Below, in pieces: positions 7,969-16,068 of a stretch of DNA of 24,141 nucleotides (its first letter is position 1; each line of letters begins with the position of its first letter). A program made the translations under genes and the position numbers. This stretch comes from an uncultured Clostridia bacterium (GTDB lineage: Bacteria; Bacillota; Clostridia; UMGS1810). Below the pieces are notes generated by a model. It was not told where the DNA came from. It did not search any database and worked only from the letters and a program-made list of their open reading frames with translations. The stretch spans positions 1-24,141 of the forward strand of contig CAKSFP010000035.1 in the NCBI GenBank assembly GCA_934454585.1, read 5' to 3'.

Positions 7969-9438
7969 ATGAAGATATTATTTGCAGCAGGCGAGGCGGC
8001 TCCGTTTATAAAATCCGGCGGACTCGGCGATGTTGCCGGTGCGCTGCCGCCGGAGCTTAACCGCATAAAGGACAACGAAGTGTGCGTCATTCTGCCGTAT
8101 TACGGCAAGGTGAAATTCGGCACGGCGGCGGATGCGGAGTTTGTCACAAGCTTTTATATGCCGCTCGCATGGCGCAGCGTATATGCGGGAGTGTTCAAAA
8201 AGACGATAAAGGGCGGAGGAGTCGGCAAAAACAGACGCCCCGACCTGACATATTATTTCATAGACAACGAATACTATTTCTGCCGCAACGACGCTCCCTA
8301 TGGCTACAATGACGACGGAGAAAGGTTTGCGTTTTTCTCCAAGGCTGTGCTTGAGGTGATAAACCACATAGACTTTTGCCCGGACATAATCCACTGCAAC
8401 GACTGGCAGACGGGATTCGTGCCGCTGCTGCTCAAGGCGCTCTACGGCTACAGCGCACGACATGAACACATAAAAACCGTGTTCACAATACACAACATAG
8501 AGTACCAGGGAAAGGCGGAACCGGACTTTCTCACAGAGGTGCTCGGCGTGAGCGAAAGCTGGCGCAATGCGGCTACATTTGACGGCATGATTAATGCCCT
8601 TAAATGCGCCATAGTGCTCTCGGACAAGATAACCACTGTGTCCGACACCTATGCGCATGAACTGAGCTACGCATATTTTGCATACGGCTTGGAGAACATA
8701 CTCTCCGAAAACCGCTACAAAACTTGCGGCATAGTTAACGGCATAGACACTAAGCTGTTCAACCCCGAGACGGATAAGACCATACCCTATAATTTCAAAC
8801 CGACAGACCTTGGCGGCAAAGATGGCTGCAAAGAGAATCTTCAGCGCAGCATGGGATTGCCGGTAAGGGGAGATGTGCCCGTTGTTGCGATGATATCGCG
8901 CCTTGTGGGTCACAAGGGATTCGAGCTTGTTGAGCGCGTGGCGAGTGACCTTGTAAACATGGACATCCAGCTTGTTGTGCTCGGAACGGGCGACAGGCGC
9001 TTTGAGGATTTGTTTAACTTTCTGGCATATTCTCACCCGGACAAAGTTGCGGCACACATAACATTTGATGCCGCTCTTGCCAACAGGATTTACGCCGGAG
9101 CGGACTTTTTCCTCATGCCGTCTAAGAGTGAGCCGTGTGGGCTCTCTCAACTGATTGCCATGCGTTACGGCACAGTTCCGATAGTGCGTGAGACAGGCGG
9201 ACTGGTAGACACCGTGCCGCCGATAAATACCGAGACGCTCGAAGGCAGAGGTTTCACTTTCAAAGCCTTTAACGCTCACGATATGCTCGATGCGGTTCGC
9301 CGCGCGGCGGATTTTTATCGCGACAGAGGAAGGCTTGACAAATTCAGGGCAAATATAATGCGCTACGACAGCAGTTGGAAAGTACCGGCGGAGCTGTATA
9401 ACGGAATATACAAAGAATTAACAGGACAGCAAAGTTGA
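7969..9438 (+). CDS. glgA: Glycogen synthase (ADP-glucose, GT5)
   Basis: 489 aa. It transfers glucose from ADP-glucose to the non-reducing end of an alpha-1,4 glucan. GT-B fold: the N-terminal ADP-glucose site KSGGLGDVAGALP at 15-27, NDWQTGF at 144-150, SRLVGHKGFEL at 310-320, and the C-terminal SEPCGLSQLIAMRYGTVPIV at 387-406 with Glu388 and the following TGGLVDTV. Length matches bacterial GlgA (about 477-490). Three in-frame starts are close together: TTG 7951, ATG 7960 and ATG 7969. The purine-rich AAAGG (7954-7958) is 10 nt before 7969 but touches 7960, so 7969 is preferred. Its stop overlaps the region that carries the glgP ribosome site. Confidence 0.96.
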   Translation: MKILFAAGEAAPFIKSGGLGDVAGALPPELNRIKDNEVCVILPYYGKVKFGTAADAEFVTSFYMPLAWRSVYAGVFKKTIKGGGVGKNRRPDLTYYFIDNEYYFCRNDAPYGYNDDGERFAFFSKAVLEVINHIDFCPDIIHCNDWQTGFVPLLLKALYGYSARHEHIKTVFTIHNIEYQGKAEPDFLTEVLGVSESWRNAATFDGMINALKCAIVLSDKITTVSDTYAHELSYAYFAYGLENILSENRYKTCGIVNGIDTKLFNPETDKTIPYNFKPTDLGGKDGCKENLQRSMGLPVRGDVPVVAMISRLVGHKGFELVERVASDLVNMDIQLVVLGTGDRRFEDLFNFLAYSHPDKVAAHITFDAALANRIYAGADFFLMPSKSEPCGLSQLIAMRYGTVPIVRETGGLVDTVPPINTETLEGRGFTFKAFNAHDMLDAVRRAADFYRDRGRLDKFRANIMRYDSSWKVPAELYNGIYKELTGQQS

Positions 9439-9452
9439 AAGGAATGATCATA

Positions 9453-11864
9453 TTGAAAATTGACAAGAAAAAAGCTCTTGCGCTCATGGAAGAACACAAT
9501 CGCAAATACTTCGGCTGTGCCCTCAAGGACGCAACAAAACAACAGGTATATCAGACAATCTGCTACATCATCAGAGACCTGCTGATAGACAAAAACATGG
9601 AGTTCTCCAAAAAAGAGAACGAAAATGGCGACAAACACATCTACTACATGAGCATGGAGTTCCTCGTGGGCACCTCTCTGCATAACAACCTGTATAACCT
9701 GTGCATAGAGGAACCTTTTGCGGATGCACTCAAAAGCGTAGGCGTGGATATTCACGACATCTATGCCATAGAACCGGATGCCGGTCTCGGCAACGGAGGT
9801 CTGGGCAGACTGGCGTCGTGCTACATGGATTCGTTCACATCCCTCGGCATACCGGCAACCGGATATTCCATCAGATACGAATTCGGCATATTCAAGCAGA
9901 GAATAATCGACGGCTGGCAGATGGAGTTTCCCGATGACTGGCTCAACCTGGGTGATGTGTGGCTCATGGCGCGCACCGATGAATCCGTCGAGGTAAAATT
10001 CGGCGGCTATGTTGAAGAGAGTACCGACGAAAACGGATATCACGCAGAGCTGAAAAACTACAACAGCGTCATCGCCGTGCCTTACGATATGTTCATCTCC
10101 GGCTACGACACCCCTGCCGTGAACAAGCTTGTGCTCTGGAGCGCAAAATCACCCAAGAACCTCGATATGGCTGCATTCTCGCGCGGCGACTATGCAAAGG
10201 CGCTCGAGGAGAACAATAAAGCCGAGGTCATATCCAAAGTGCTCTACCCGGCAGACGACCACATTGAGGGCAAAATTCTGCGCATCAAACAGCAGTATTT
10301 CTTTGTGAGTGCGTCACTGCAGACAATTCTCGCAAAACATTTCAAAAAATATTCCACACTGGACAATCTTGCAGACAAGGTGTCAGTGCACATAAACGAC
10401 ACTCATCCGGCGCTGTGCGTGCCCGAACTTATGAGACTGCTCATGGATGAATATGGCTACGGTTGGGATGACGCATGGGAGATTGCTCAAAAAACATTGT
10501 CATACACCAACCACACTGTCATGAGCGAGGCGCTCGAGAGATGGTCGGAGAGTATGTTCCGCGAACAGTTGCCGCGAATTTATCAGATTGTTGCCGAGAT
10601 TAACCGCCGTCTGCTGCTCAAGCTGAACGAAATATACCCCGGCGATTACGCAAAGATTGACTACATGGCAGTCATAGCAAACGGCGAAGTGCGCATGGCA
10701 AACCTCTGCCTGGCGTGCTGCCACATGATAAACGGTGTGTCCAAGCTGCATACGGAGATTCTCGTGGACAGCATTTTCCGCGATTACTACAACATCGACA
10801 AGACCCGTTTCATCAATGTTACAAACGGAATTGCATACCGCCGCTGGCTGTGTCAGTCCAACCCGGGACTGACCTCGCTCCTCTCCGAGCTTATCGGCGA
10901 CGGGTTCAAAAAGGACAGCACAGAGCTTGAAAAGTTCCTCAAATATCATGATGATCCCGATGTGCTCAAAAGACTCAAAAAGATTAAATACGACAACAAA
11001 CTGCGCCTGTGCGACTACATCTCAAGCGCAAACGGTGTAAATGTAGACCCGAATTCCATATTTGATGTGCAGATAAAACGACTGCACGAATACAAACGCC
11101 AGCTGCTCAATGTGCTGCAGATTCTGCATATGTACAGAATGATTAAGGAAAATCCGAATCTTGATATTCCGCCGCGGACATTCATCTTTGCGGCAAAGGC
11201 GTCGGCAGGATATTTCATGGCGAAACAGATTATACGCCTCATCATAGCCGTGTCGAACACGATCAACTCCGACCCGGTTGTCCGCGAAAAGATAAAAGTC
11301 GTATTCATTGAGGACTACAAGGTTTCGCTTGCCGAGATAATCATCCCGGCGGCAGATATCTCGGAGCAGATATCCATTGCCGGCAAAGAGGCGTCCGGCA
11401 CAAGCAATATGAAACTGATGATCAATGGTGCAGTCACCCTCGGCACACTCGACGGCGCAAATGTTGAGATAGCAGAGCAGGTAGGCGACGACAATATATT
11501 CATCTTCGGCATGAAAGCAGACGAGGTTGAGGCGCTGTGGAGACGCGGATACTCTCCGCTTGAATATCTGCGCGCAAGTGCGGATCTGCAAGCAGTTGTG
11601 GATATGCTCACATCAAATGTGCTCGGTGCGCGTTTTGACGATATAGCCAAATCACTGCTCACAAATGCTTACGGTGTGGCGGACGCATACATGAACCTTG
11701 CCGACTTCGATTCTTATGTAAAAGCGCAGGAGCTTGTGTCCGAGACATACAAGGACGAGCGCAAGTTCATGAACATGTCGCTTACGAACATCTCCAAGGC
11801 AGGCATATTCTCCGCAGACCGCTCCATAACGGAGTACGCAAAGAATATCTGGCATTGCAGATAA
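9453..11864 (+). CDS. glgP: Glycogen/maltodextrin phosphorylase
   Basis: 803 aa. It releases glucose-1-phosphate from the non-reducing ends of glycogen or maltodextrin, using pyridoxal phosphate. Visible: AGLGNGGLGRLASCYMDS near 110-127, HINDTHPALCVPELMRLL, a C-terminal half with YKVSLAEIIIPAADISEQIS, and the PLP site EASGTSNMKLMINGA, with Lys654 as the Schiff-base lysine. Length is usual for the family (about 800). The start is uncertain. Candidates are TTG 9435 (overlapping the glgA stop), ATG 9444 (no spacer to AAAGGA at 9438-9443) and TTG 9453 (9-nt spacer). The last is chosen on spacing, so a TTG start is likely. It is translated right after glgA, making the cluster both synthetic and degradative. 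Confidence 0.94.
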   Translation: MKIDKKKALALMEEHNRKYFGCALKDATKQQVYQTICYIIRDLLIDKNMEFSKKENENGDKHIYYMSMEFLVGTSLHNNLYNLCIEEPFADALKSVGVDIHDIYAIEPDAGLGNGGLGRLASCYMDSFTSLGIPATGYSIRYEFGIFKQRIIDGWQMEFPDDWLNLGDVWLMARTDESVEVKFGGYVEESTDENGYHAELKNYNSVIAVPYDMFISGYDTPAVNKLVLWSAKSPKNLDMAAFSRGDYAKALEENNKAEVISKVLYPADDHIEGKILRIKQQYFFVSASLQTILAKHFKKYSTLDNLADKVSVHINDTHPALCVPELMRLLMDEYGYGWDDAWEIAQKTLSYTNHTVMSEALERWSESMFREQLPRIYQIVAEINRRLLLKLNEIYPGDYAKIDYMAVIANGEVRMANLCLACCHMINGVSKLHTEILVDSIFRDYYNIDKTRFINVTNGIAYRRWLCQSNPGLTSLLSELIGDGFKKDSTELEKFLKYHDDPDVLKRLKKIKYDNKLRLCDYISSANGVNVDPNSIFDVQIKRLHEYKRQLLNVLQILHMYRMIKENPNLDIPPRTFIFAAKASAGYFMAKQIIRLIIAVSNTINSDPVVREKIKVVFIEDYKVSLAEIIIPAADISEQISIAGKEASGTSNMKLMINGAVTLGTLDGANVEIAEQVGDDNIFIFGMKADEVEALWRRGYSPLEYLRASADLQAVVDMLTSNVLGARFDDIAKSLLTNAYGVADAYMNLADFDSYVKAQELVSETYKDERKFMNMSLTNISKAGIFSADRSITEYAKNIWHCR

Positions 11865-12182
11865 CGGAAAATTATGCGCCGTGCGAAAGGCTTCCCAAGC
11901 ATACTGATGTTTCGCACAAATTAACACTTATCCGTAGGGAACGACCAGTGTGTCGTTCCGCAAAAATCACGAACCATCTCGGAGGTATATATTTTATTTT
12001 GGCACGCTCAGGCGTCGAAACAAGCCGCGCATCGTGCGCTGCAAATCGGAGATTTACAGCTTACTCGCTTTGCTGTTTCTCCTTTTTCCCAAAAAGGCAC
12101 GCTACGCTACCACCTTTTTGGGAGCCCTGCGCGGAACTCATCCCCCAAAAATCAACACTAAACACAACCGCAGGTGAAGCAT
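11865..12182 (+). other. Palindrome-rich 318-bp intergenic region between glgP and the GH13 gene
   Basis: No convincing gene. It carries five inverted repeats: GTGCGAAA/TTTCGCAC at 11881-11917, with a small GCTT/AAGC stem inside; GGAACGAC/GTCGTTCC at 11938-11959; GCGCA/TGCGC at 12027-12039; a longer imperfect one at 12048-12082; and CCCAAAAAGG/CCTTTTTGGG at 12088-12122. None is followed by a run of Ts on the plus strand, so none is a standard terminator. The 8-mer GGCACGCT occurs at 12001 and again at 12096. A 114-codon reading frame crosses the region but lacks domain character and a ribosome site. The region could be dispersed intergenic repeats, a structured mRNA processing region or part of a leader for the next gene. 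Confidence 0.5.
11938..11959. repeat. Possible dispersed intergenic palindrome
   Basis: GGAACGAC, loop CAGTGT, GTCGTTCC, preceded by CCGTAG and followed by GCAAAAA. Short palindromes of the general form GTAGGG..palindrome..CCGC are, from memory, frequent REP-like elements in clostridial genomes. Only one copy is present in this window, so membership of a repeat family is inference. Confidence 0.35.
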
Positions 12183-14012
12183 ATGAGAATACTGTATGAC
12201 AGCAAAAATCCAAAATTCAAACAGCCCTTCGGCTGCATAAAACAAGACGAGGAATGTACACTGAACCTGTACATTCCTTCATCATGCATGACAACCCATG
12301 TATCTGTGGAATTTGACACAGACTCAGGCCGCTTCGCGTCGTTCCCGATGAACATGACCTCAACGGACAGCGGATACGACATATACACCGGCACATTCAC
12401 ACTCTCCGAGACGGATCTGTATTTCTACTATTTCCGCATAACCACGCATGACGGCGCCTTCGACCTGTTCAAGCACGGCGAGCACGATACCAACATCAGC
12501 GCGGGCGACAAATGGCAGCTCACCTGCTATCCAAATGACGGCTATGCCGAAAACGACTTTGCCGGCAAAGTTATGTATCAGATCTTTCCGGACAGGTTTT
12601 TCCGCGAGAACGAACCTATGCCGGAGGAAAAACTGCAGCCGTTCTATGTGCACACCGATGTGCACGACTGCCCGGAATACCGCCCCAACAGCGAGGGAAA
12701 AATCCTCAATAACGACTTTTTCGGCGGCAATCTGCGCGGCATAGAGCAAAAAATAGATTATCTGAAATCGCTCGGCGTGTCCGTGATATATCTCAACCCA
12801 ATTTTCATGGCGTTCTCAAACCACCGCTACGATACCTGCAACTACATGAAGATTGACCCGTTGCTCGGCACCGAGGAGGATTTTGTGTCGCTGTGCAATG
12901 CTGCGCATGATTCTGATATCAGAATAATCCTCGACGGCGTTTTCTCGCATACCGGGTCGGACAGCATATATTTTGACAAAGAAAACATCTTCGGCGGCGG
13001 AGCGTACAACGACGCAGAATCGCCGTATCGCAAGTGGTACAGATTTAACGACAGCCCCGTCGGCTATGAATCGTGGTGGGGGATAGAGACCTTGCCATGC
13101 GTCAACGAGATGTGCCCGGAATACCTGGAATACATCATCACGGGCGACGATAGTGTGGTGCGCCATTGGCTGCGCCTGGGGGCGGACGGTTTTCGTCTGG
13201 ATGTAGCGGACGAACTGCCGGACGCTTTTATCAAAATACTGCACGACACCGTGCACAAGGAAAAACCAAACTCGATCGTGATAGGAGAAGTATGGGAGGA
13301 CGCATCAAACAAAACAGCATATGATATCAGAAGAAGATATTTTTCCGATGCCGAGCTCGACTCGGTGATGAACTACCCGTTTATGCAGGCAATAATCGCG
13401 CTGGCACGAGAGCAAACAAGTGCGGCGGACTTTGCTGCATCTGTGATGACCATCGCCGAAAACTACCCGGAGCCTGTGCTGCACAGGCTTATGAACAGTC
13501 TCTCCACGCACGATACGGCAAGGGTGATGACGGTGCTCTCCGGCGCTGACATGGGTATGGCGCGCGACGCCAAGGCACACTATGTCATGACGGACGATGA
13601 GACAAAAAGAGCACATACGCGTCTTATGCTTTGTATAATGCTGCAGTTCGTTTTGCCCGGTTGCCCGTGCATATATTACGGTGACGAAATCGGCATGGAG
13701 GGATTTGAAGACCCATTTAACCGGCGATATTTTGATTGGGATAAGGACGGCGGTGCAATAAGCGCATTTGTACGACAGATGTCGGGGCTGAAAAACAGCA
13801 GCGAAGTGCTCCGCCGCGGCAGTGTGAGCGTGACGGCGAAAGACGCCGTGCTCACAGTTGAGCGAAAACTGAACGGCGAGACGGTGAGCGCAGTGGTCAA
13901 CACCGGCGATATGCCGTATACCGTGACGGCAAAAAATCCTCTTGCGCTCCACCTCGCCACCACTGCGGGGGATTATGTTGTTTTGCAAAAACAGGGATTC
14001 GTATTGATTTAG
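12183..14012 (+). CDS. Cytosolic GH13 alpha-glucan hydrolase (neopullulanase/maltodextrinase-like)
   Basis: 609 aa, no signal peptide, so it probably acts on intracellular glycogen or maltodextrins. An N-terminal beta domain of about 110 residues (CBM34-like in position) precedes the barrel, which begins at VMYQIFPDRF (about 120). GH13 motifs: DGVFSHTG at 241-248, nucleophile Asp330 in DGFRLD, acid/base Glu359 in IGEVWED, Asp434 in STHDT, and YYGDEIGMEG at 489-498. The layout fits the neopullulanase/cyclomaltodextrinase/maltogenic amylase group; alpha-amylase or a debranching activity is possible. The ATG follows AGGTGA by 5 nt. A GTG at 12174 overlaps that site and is not preferred. It lies downstream of glgP, same strand; no separate glgX or pullulanase is visible, so it may fill the breakdown role. 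Convergent with the next gene, with no clear terminator between. Confidence 0.9.
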   Translation: MRILYDSKNPKFKQPFGCIKQDEECTLNLYIPSSCMTTHVSVEFDTDSGRFASFPMNMTSTDSGYDIYTGTFTLSETDLYFYYFRITTHDGAFDLFKHGEHDTNISAGDKWQLTCYPNDGYAENDFAGKVMYQIFPDRFFRENEPMPEEKLQPFYVHTDVHDCPEYRPNSEGKILNNDFFGGNLRGIEQKIDYLKSLGVSVIYLNPIFMAFSNHRYDTCNYMKIDPLLGTEEDFVSLCNAAHDSDIRIILDGVFSHTGSDSIYFDKENIFGGGAYNDAESPYRKWYRFNDSPVGYESWWGIETLPCVNEMCPEYLEYIITGDDSVVRHWLRLGADGFRLDVADELPDAFIKILHDTVHKEKPNSIVIGEVWEDASNKTAYDIRRRYFSDAELDSVMNYPFMQAIIALAREQTSAADFAASVMTIAENYPEPVLHRLMNSLSTHDTARVMTVLSGADMGMARDAKAHYVMTDDETKRAHTRLMLCIMLQFVLPGCPCIYYGDEIGMEGFEDPFNRRYFDWDKDGGAISAFVRQMSGLKNSSEVLRRGSVSVTAKDAVLTVERKLNGETVSAVVNTGDMPYTVTAKNPLALHLATTAGDYVVLQKQGFVLI

Positions 14013-14053
14013 CCTTCTCCGTGTGCATCGGTTGAAACGGTGGAATGTCGGGA

Positions 14054-15226
14054 TTATTTCTTTATACCCAGTTCTGTGAGCATGGACGCCATCTCTTGTC
14101 TTTCGTCATCAGAAATCACATTAGATTTTGTCAGTTCAAAACAAACCTTGTTGCGCGTATGCAAAAGAGCATCTATCCAACGCCAAACCTGATAAGCCGG
14201 AGTCAGTATCCTTTTGCCGTCCAAACTCGGATATTTTATACTTAGATTATTGTACGGCAACCAAAGGCGTGACAGAAAATATCCCCATTTTCCGTTTTTG
14301 ACTGCATTATGCACACCGACATAATTATCCCATGTCCCATACAAACTGCCGTTAAATATGAAATTTTCCATTGCCATAGTGATTTTATCGTGAGGTTTGC
14401 CCCCAAACCAAACAGAGCATAACCTCACCGCATGTTTTTCAAATGATTTCAAACCGCCGTCGACGAGCAAAGTGCTGCACTTGTCCACATTAAACTCGCT
14501 CCGGTTGTTAAGTATCCACAAATCTATAAAAGGTCTTATTCCACAACCGCCGCTCAAAAAGTGTTTAGCCATGTGCGCCACATGATAAAAATAAAAGAAC
14601 TCATCACTCATCTCAAAATTGTAGCCTTTGGTAGATGATGCATGTGACCACACCGTATTTAATATATCAAATGTCTTATTCAGGCGCTTTTCCTCTATCA
14701 ATTGATAATGCAATTCCACATGGACTCCGATAACCTGAAATGATATATCGTGCGAGCTATGAGCAATAACTTCATACCCGGCATTTTGCAATACATCGGT
14801 CGCCGACTCAAAATCATCAGGACGCACCAAAACATCGATGTCACAACTCGTCCTCATCCACGGCTGCGGATAGTATCTCCTCATGACAGCGCCTTTAAGC
14901 GGCAGGTATTCAATCTGCGCACTTTCAAACCGATCCGCCGCCTGCACAAATGCATTATTGATATTCTCATATCTGCACATTGCGACAAACTGCGCGGCAT
15001 AAAACCTGTCGTACATCTCGTCGCCCCTGCCGATAAGAGCGTTGTTTATCAGCGCATAGCCGATGAGGTGCGCAAGGTCTTGCCCATCCGCAAGGCCGAA
15101 CAAATCGTTCAGCACTTCCGGCGAAATCTTTTCCTTTATGTCCGTCTTTTCTTCATCTGTCATCCTTCTGCCGCTAAGAGCATTGCGCAGCAGAGAAAAA
15201 AATATCTCCCGTATTTCCGTAGTCAT
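14054..15226 (-). CDS. Nucleotidyltransferase-fold protein (PF14907-like)
   Basis: 390 aa, function not known. The central part resembles the uncharacterised nucleotidyltransferase family PF14907. LPLKGAVMRRYYP at about 108-120 is followed by CDIDVLV with Asp129 and Asp131, the DxD pair expected of a polymerase-beta-type fold, and then HVELHYQL at about 169-176. A helical C-terminal half follows, with FYFYHVAHMAKHF at about 200 and FIDLWIL. Related proteins often sit in polysaccharide or peptide-modification clusters. Here it stands alone, convergent with the GH13 gene and about 1.5 kb from the surface-polysaccharide operon. The start at 15226 is chosen for GGAAGTGA just upstream; the frame is open to 15268, but that reading overlaps the likely promoter. 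Substrate cannot be inferred. Confidence 0.7.
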   Translation of the reverse strand: MTTEIREIFFSLLRNALSGRRMTDEEKTDIKEKISPEVLNDLFGLADGQDLAHLIGYALINNALIGRGDEMYDRFYAAQFVAMCRYENINNAFVQAADRFESAQIEYLPLKGAVMRRYYPQPWMRTSCDIDVLVRPDDFESATDVLQNAGYEVIAHSSHDISFQVIGVHVELHYQLIEEKRLNKTFDILNTVWSHASSTKGYNFEMSDEFFYFYHVAHMAKHFLSGGCGIRPFIDLWILNNRSEFNVDKCSTLLVDGGLKSFEKHAVRLCSVWFGGKPHDKITMAMENFIFNGSLYGTWDNYVGVHNAVKNGKWGYFLSRLWLPYNNLSIKYPSLDGKRILTPAYQVWRWIDALLHTRNKVCFELTKSNVISDDERQEMASMLTELGIKK

Positions 15227-15271
15227 ATCTTCACTTCCGATTTTTTGATTATATCTATATCCTATCATATA

Positions 15272-15299
15272 AATATAATTAGTGCAATATATTTTTCAA
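15272..15299 (-). promoter_or_regulatory. Probable SigA-type promoter of the nucleotidyltransferase-fold gene
   Basis: Minus-strand TTGAAA (15299-15294) and TATATT (15277-15272) with a 16-bp spacer. The predicted transcript start is near 15265, 39 nt before the chosen ATG. The match is moderate and the surroundings are AT-rich, so chance similarity is possible. Confidence 0.45.
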
Positions 15300-15381
15300 G
15301 AAATAACATGATTCATATTTACTAACGGTGGAATTATTTTCAGTAAAAACAATTAATTTTCATAAAGCCTTTTGAAACAAA

Positions 15382-15429
15382 ACACACCCCATCAAACGGA
15401 GATTGGTTTTTCCGTTTGATGGGGTGTGT
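15382..15429 (-). terminator. Rho-independent terminator of the DUF4258/YgiT module (hairpin copy 1)
   Basis: A perfect 19-bp stem (15382-15400 with 15411-15429) and a 10-nt loop lie 21 bp past the stop of the upstream minus-strand gene. On the minus strand the stem is followed by TTTTGTTTC, a fair U-tract. A nearly identical hairpin occurs at 16169-16216. Confidence 0.85.
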
Positions 15430-15450
15430 CCGTCCGAACAAATTGTGGAT

Positions 15451-15678
15451 TTATGCCGCTTTGGCAAAATCGATAACGGTGATTTCCTGCATCAACTGCT
15501 TTGCACGATTTGTGATTTCTTCAATTTTCTGTACCACATCACCTGTGTAAAATACCTCGTCACATTCTTCACACTTGTAGCAAGGAATGTTCCTGATGAC
15601 AAGAAGACCAAACTCCATCTCAATTGCCTCGCTGGTTGTACTTTTGTACGCTTCCATACCGCACTTCACACATTTCAT
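15451..15678 (-). CDS. YgiT-type zinc-finger protein (putative antitoxin), copy 1
   Basis: 75 aa. Two CxxC pairs (Cys3/Cys6 and Cys36/Cys39) surround TSEAIEMEFGLLVIRNIPCYKC, the pattern of the YgiT/MqsA-type zinc-finger domain. Cys33 lies just before the second pair. Full MqsA also has a C-terminal helix-turn-helix; this protein stops soon after the finger (about 35 further residues), so it lacks that DNA-binding part. Its ATG overlaps the DUF4258 stop by 4 bp (ATGA) and has a strong AAGGAGG, showing coupled translation. YgiT-type proteins next to DUF4258 proteins recur in bacteria and are read as a toxin-antitoxin-like pair; the role here is inferred. It shares 42 of 75 residues with the copy at 16238-16465. 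Confidence 0.85.
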   Translation of the reverse strand: MKCVKCGMEAYKSTTSEAIEMEFGLLVIRNIPCYKCEECDEVFYTGDVVQKIEEITNRAKQLMQEITVIDFAKAA

Positions 15679-16004
15679 TTGGTTTCCTCCTTCCTCGTTC
15701 TCAAATCAGTTTTCCATTTTGTCATATCCGGAATATATCCGGTTATAATATATATTAAACCTTCGTTTATGCTTGCACAAATATGAAGATTCATCTCTTT
15801 CGTTTTGCCCAATATCAGACAGCTCGGAAACGGAAAATCATCGGGATAATCTTCAATTATCATTCCCGTTTTTATTGCTTCACATACATCAATCAGTCTG
15901 ATGCCGCGTTCAGCAAGCCGCTTCCGACTGTGTTGCGTTATGATTATGTTCTCCGGTTTATTCAATGCCTGAAATTGCTCTATTACATAGGCTATATAAA
16001 TCAT
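15675..16004 (-). CDS. DUF4258 protein (putative toxin partner)
   Basis: 109 aa from the chosen ATG. The family pattern is visible: ITQHSRKRLAERGI, then IIEDYPDDFPFPSCLILGK, then LHICASINEGLIYIITGYIPDMTKW. The conserved His/Arg cluster and the Tyr-x-Pro-Asp...Trp end are typical of DUF4258, often compared with small RelE-like RNases. Activity is unproven. The reading frame extends back to a TTG at 16070, but a perfect promoter overlaps that point and its transcript should start near 16052, so the first usable ATG is 16004. Its GGAG touches the ATG with no spacer, an odd arrangement that suggests weak initiation or another start. The stop overlaps the zinc-finger gene by 4 bp. Confidence 0.78.
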   Translation of the reverse strand: MIYIAYVIEQFQALNKPENIIITQHSRKRLAERGIRLIDVCEAIKTGMIIEDYPDDFPFPSCLILGKTKEMNLHICASINEGLIYIITGYIPDMTKWKTDLRTRKEETK

Positions 16005-16016
16005 CTCCGATCTTGT

Positions 16017-16068
16017 GGTTCTTATAATGTCGTGGCAAAATTCATCTGATATAGTCACATTATAAACC
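16017..16068. promoter_or_regulatory. Inverted repeat spanning the DUF4258 promoter -10 (candidate operator 1)
   Basis: GGTTCTTATAATGT (16017-16030) faces ACATTATAAACC (16057-16068). The inner 9 bp are a perfect inverted match and the outer arms differ by a 2-nt insertion. One arm contains the -10 box and the other lies in the leader. Outer span is 52 bp. The position suits autorepression by the encoded protein pair. Confidence 0.5.

Larger units (their letters stand above)
15382..15678 (-). repeat. Duplicated YgiT-hairpin unit, copy 1 (partner 16169-16465)
   Basis: Two 297-bp collinear direct repeats, 15382-15678 and 16169-16465, each holding a 75-codon gene, a 21-bp spacer and the hairpin. 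Over the hairpin, spacer and last codons I count 73 of 76 matching bases, while the proteins match at only 42 of 75 positions. Confidence 0.8.

Noticed and set aside
7978..9279. 433-codon open frame on the minus strand
   Set aside because: It is fully antisense to glgA, which has complete family motifs. The translation has no recognisable domain, and long antisense frames are expected from the codon bias of these genes.
11855..12199. 114-codon plus-strand frame across the glgP-GH13 gap
   Set aside because: It begins inside the end of glgP and has no ribosome site. Its composition follows the palindromes rather than a protein family, and it overlaps the GH13 start.
13305..13988. 227-codon minus-strand frame opposite the GH13 gene
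   Set aside because: It lies wholly antisense to a gene with all GH13 catalytic motifs, and its translation has no domain character.
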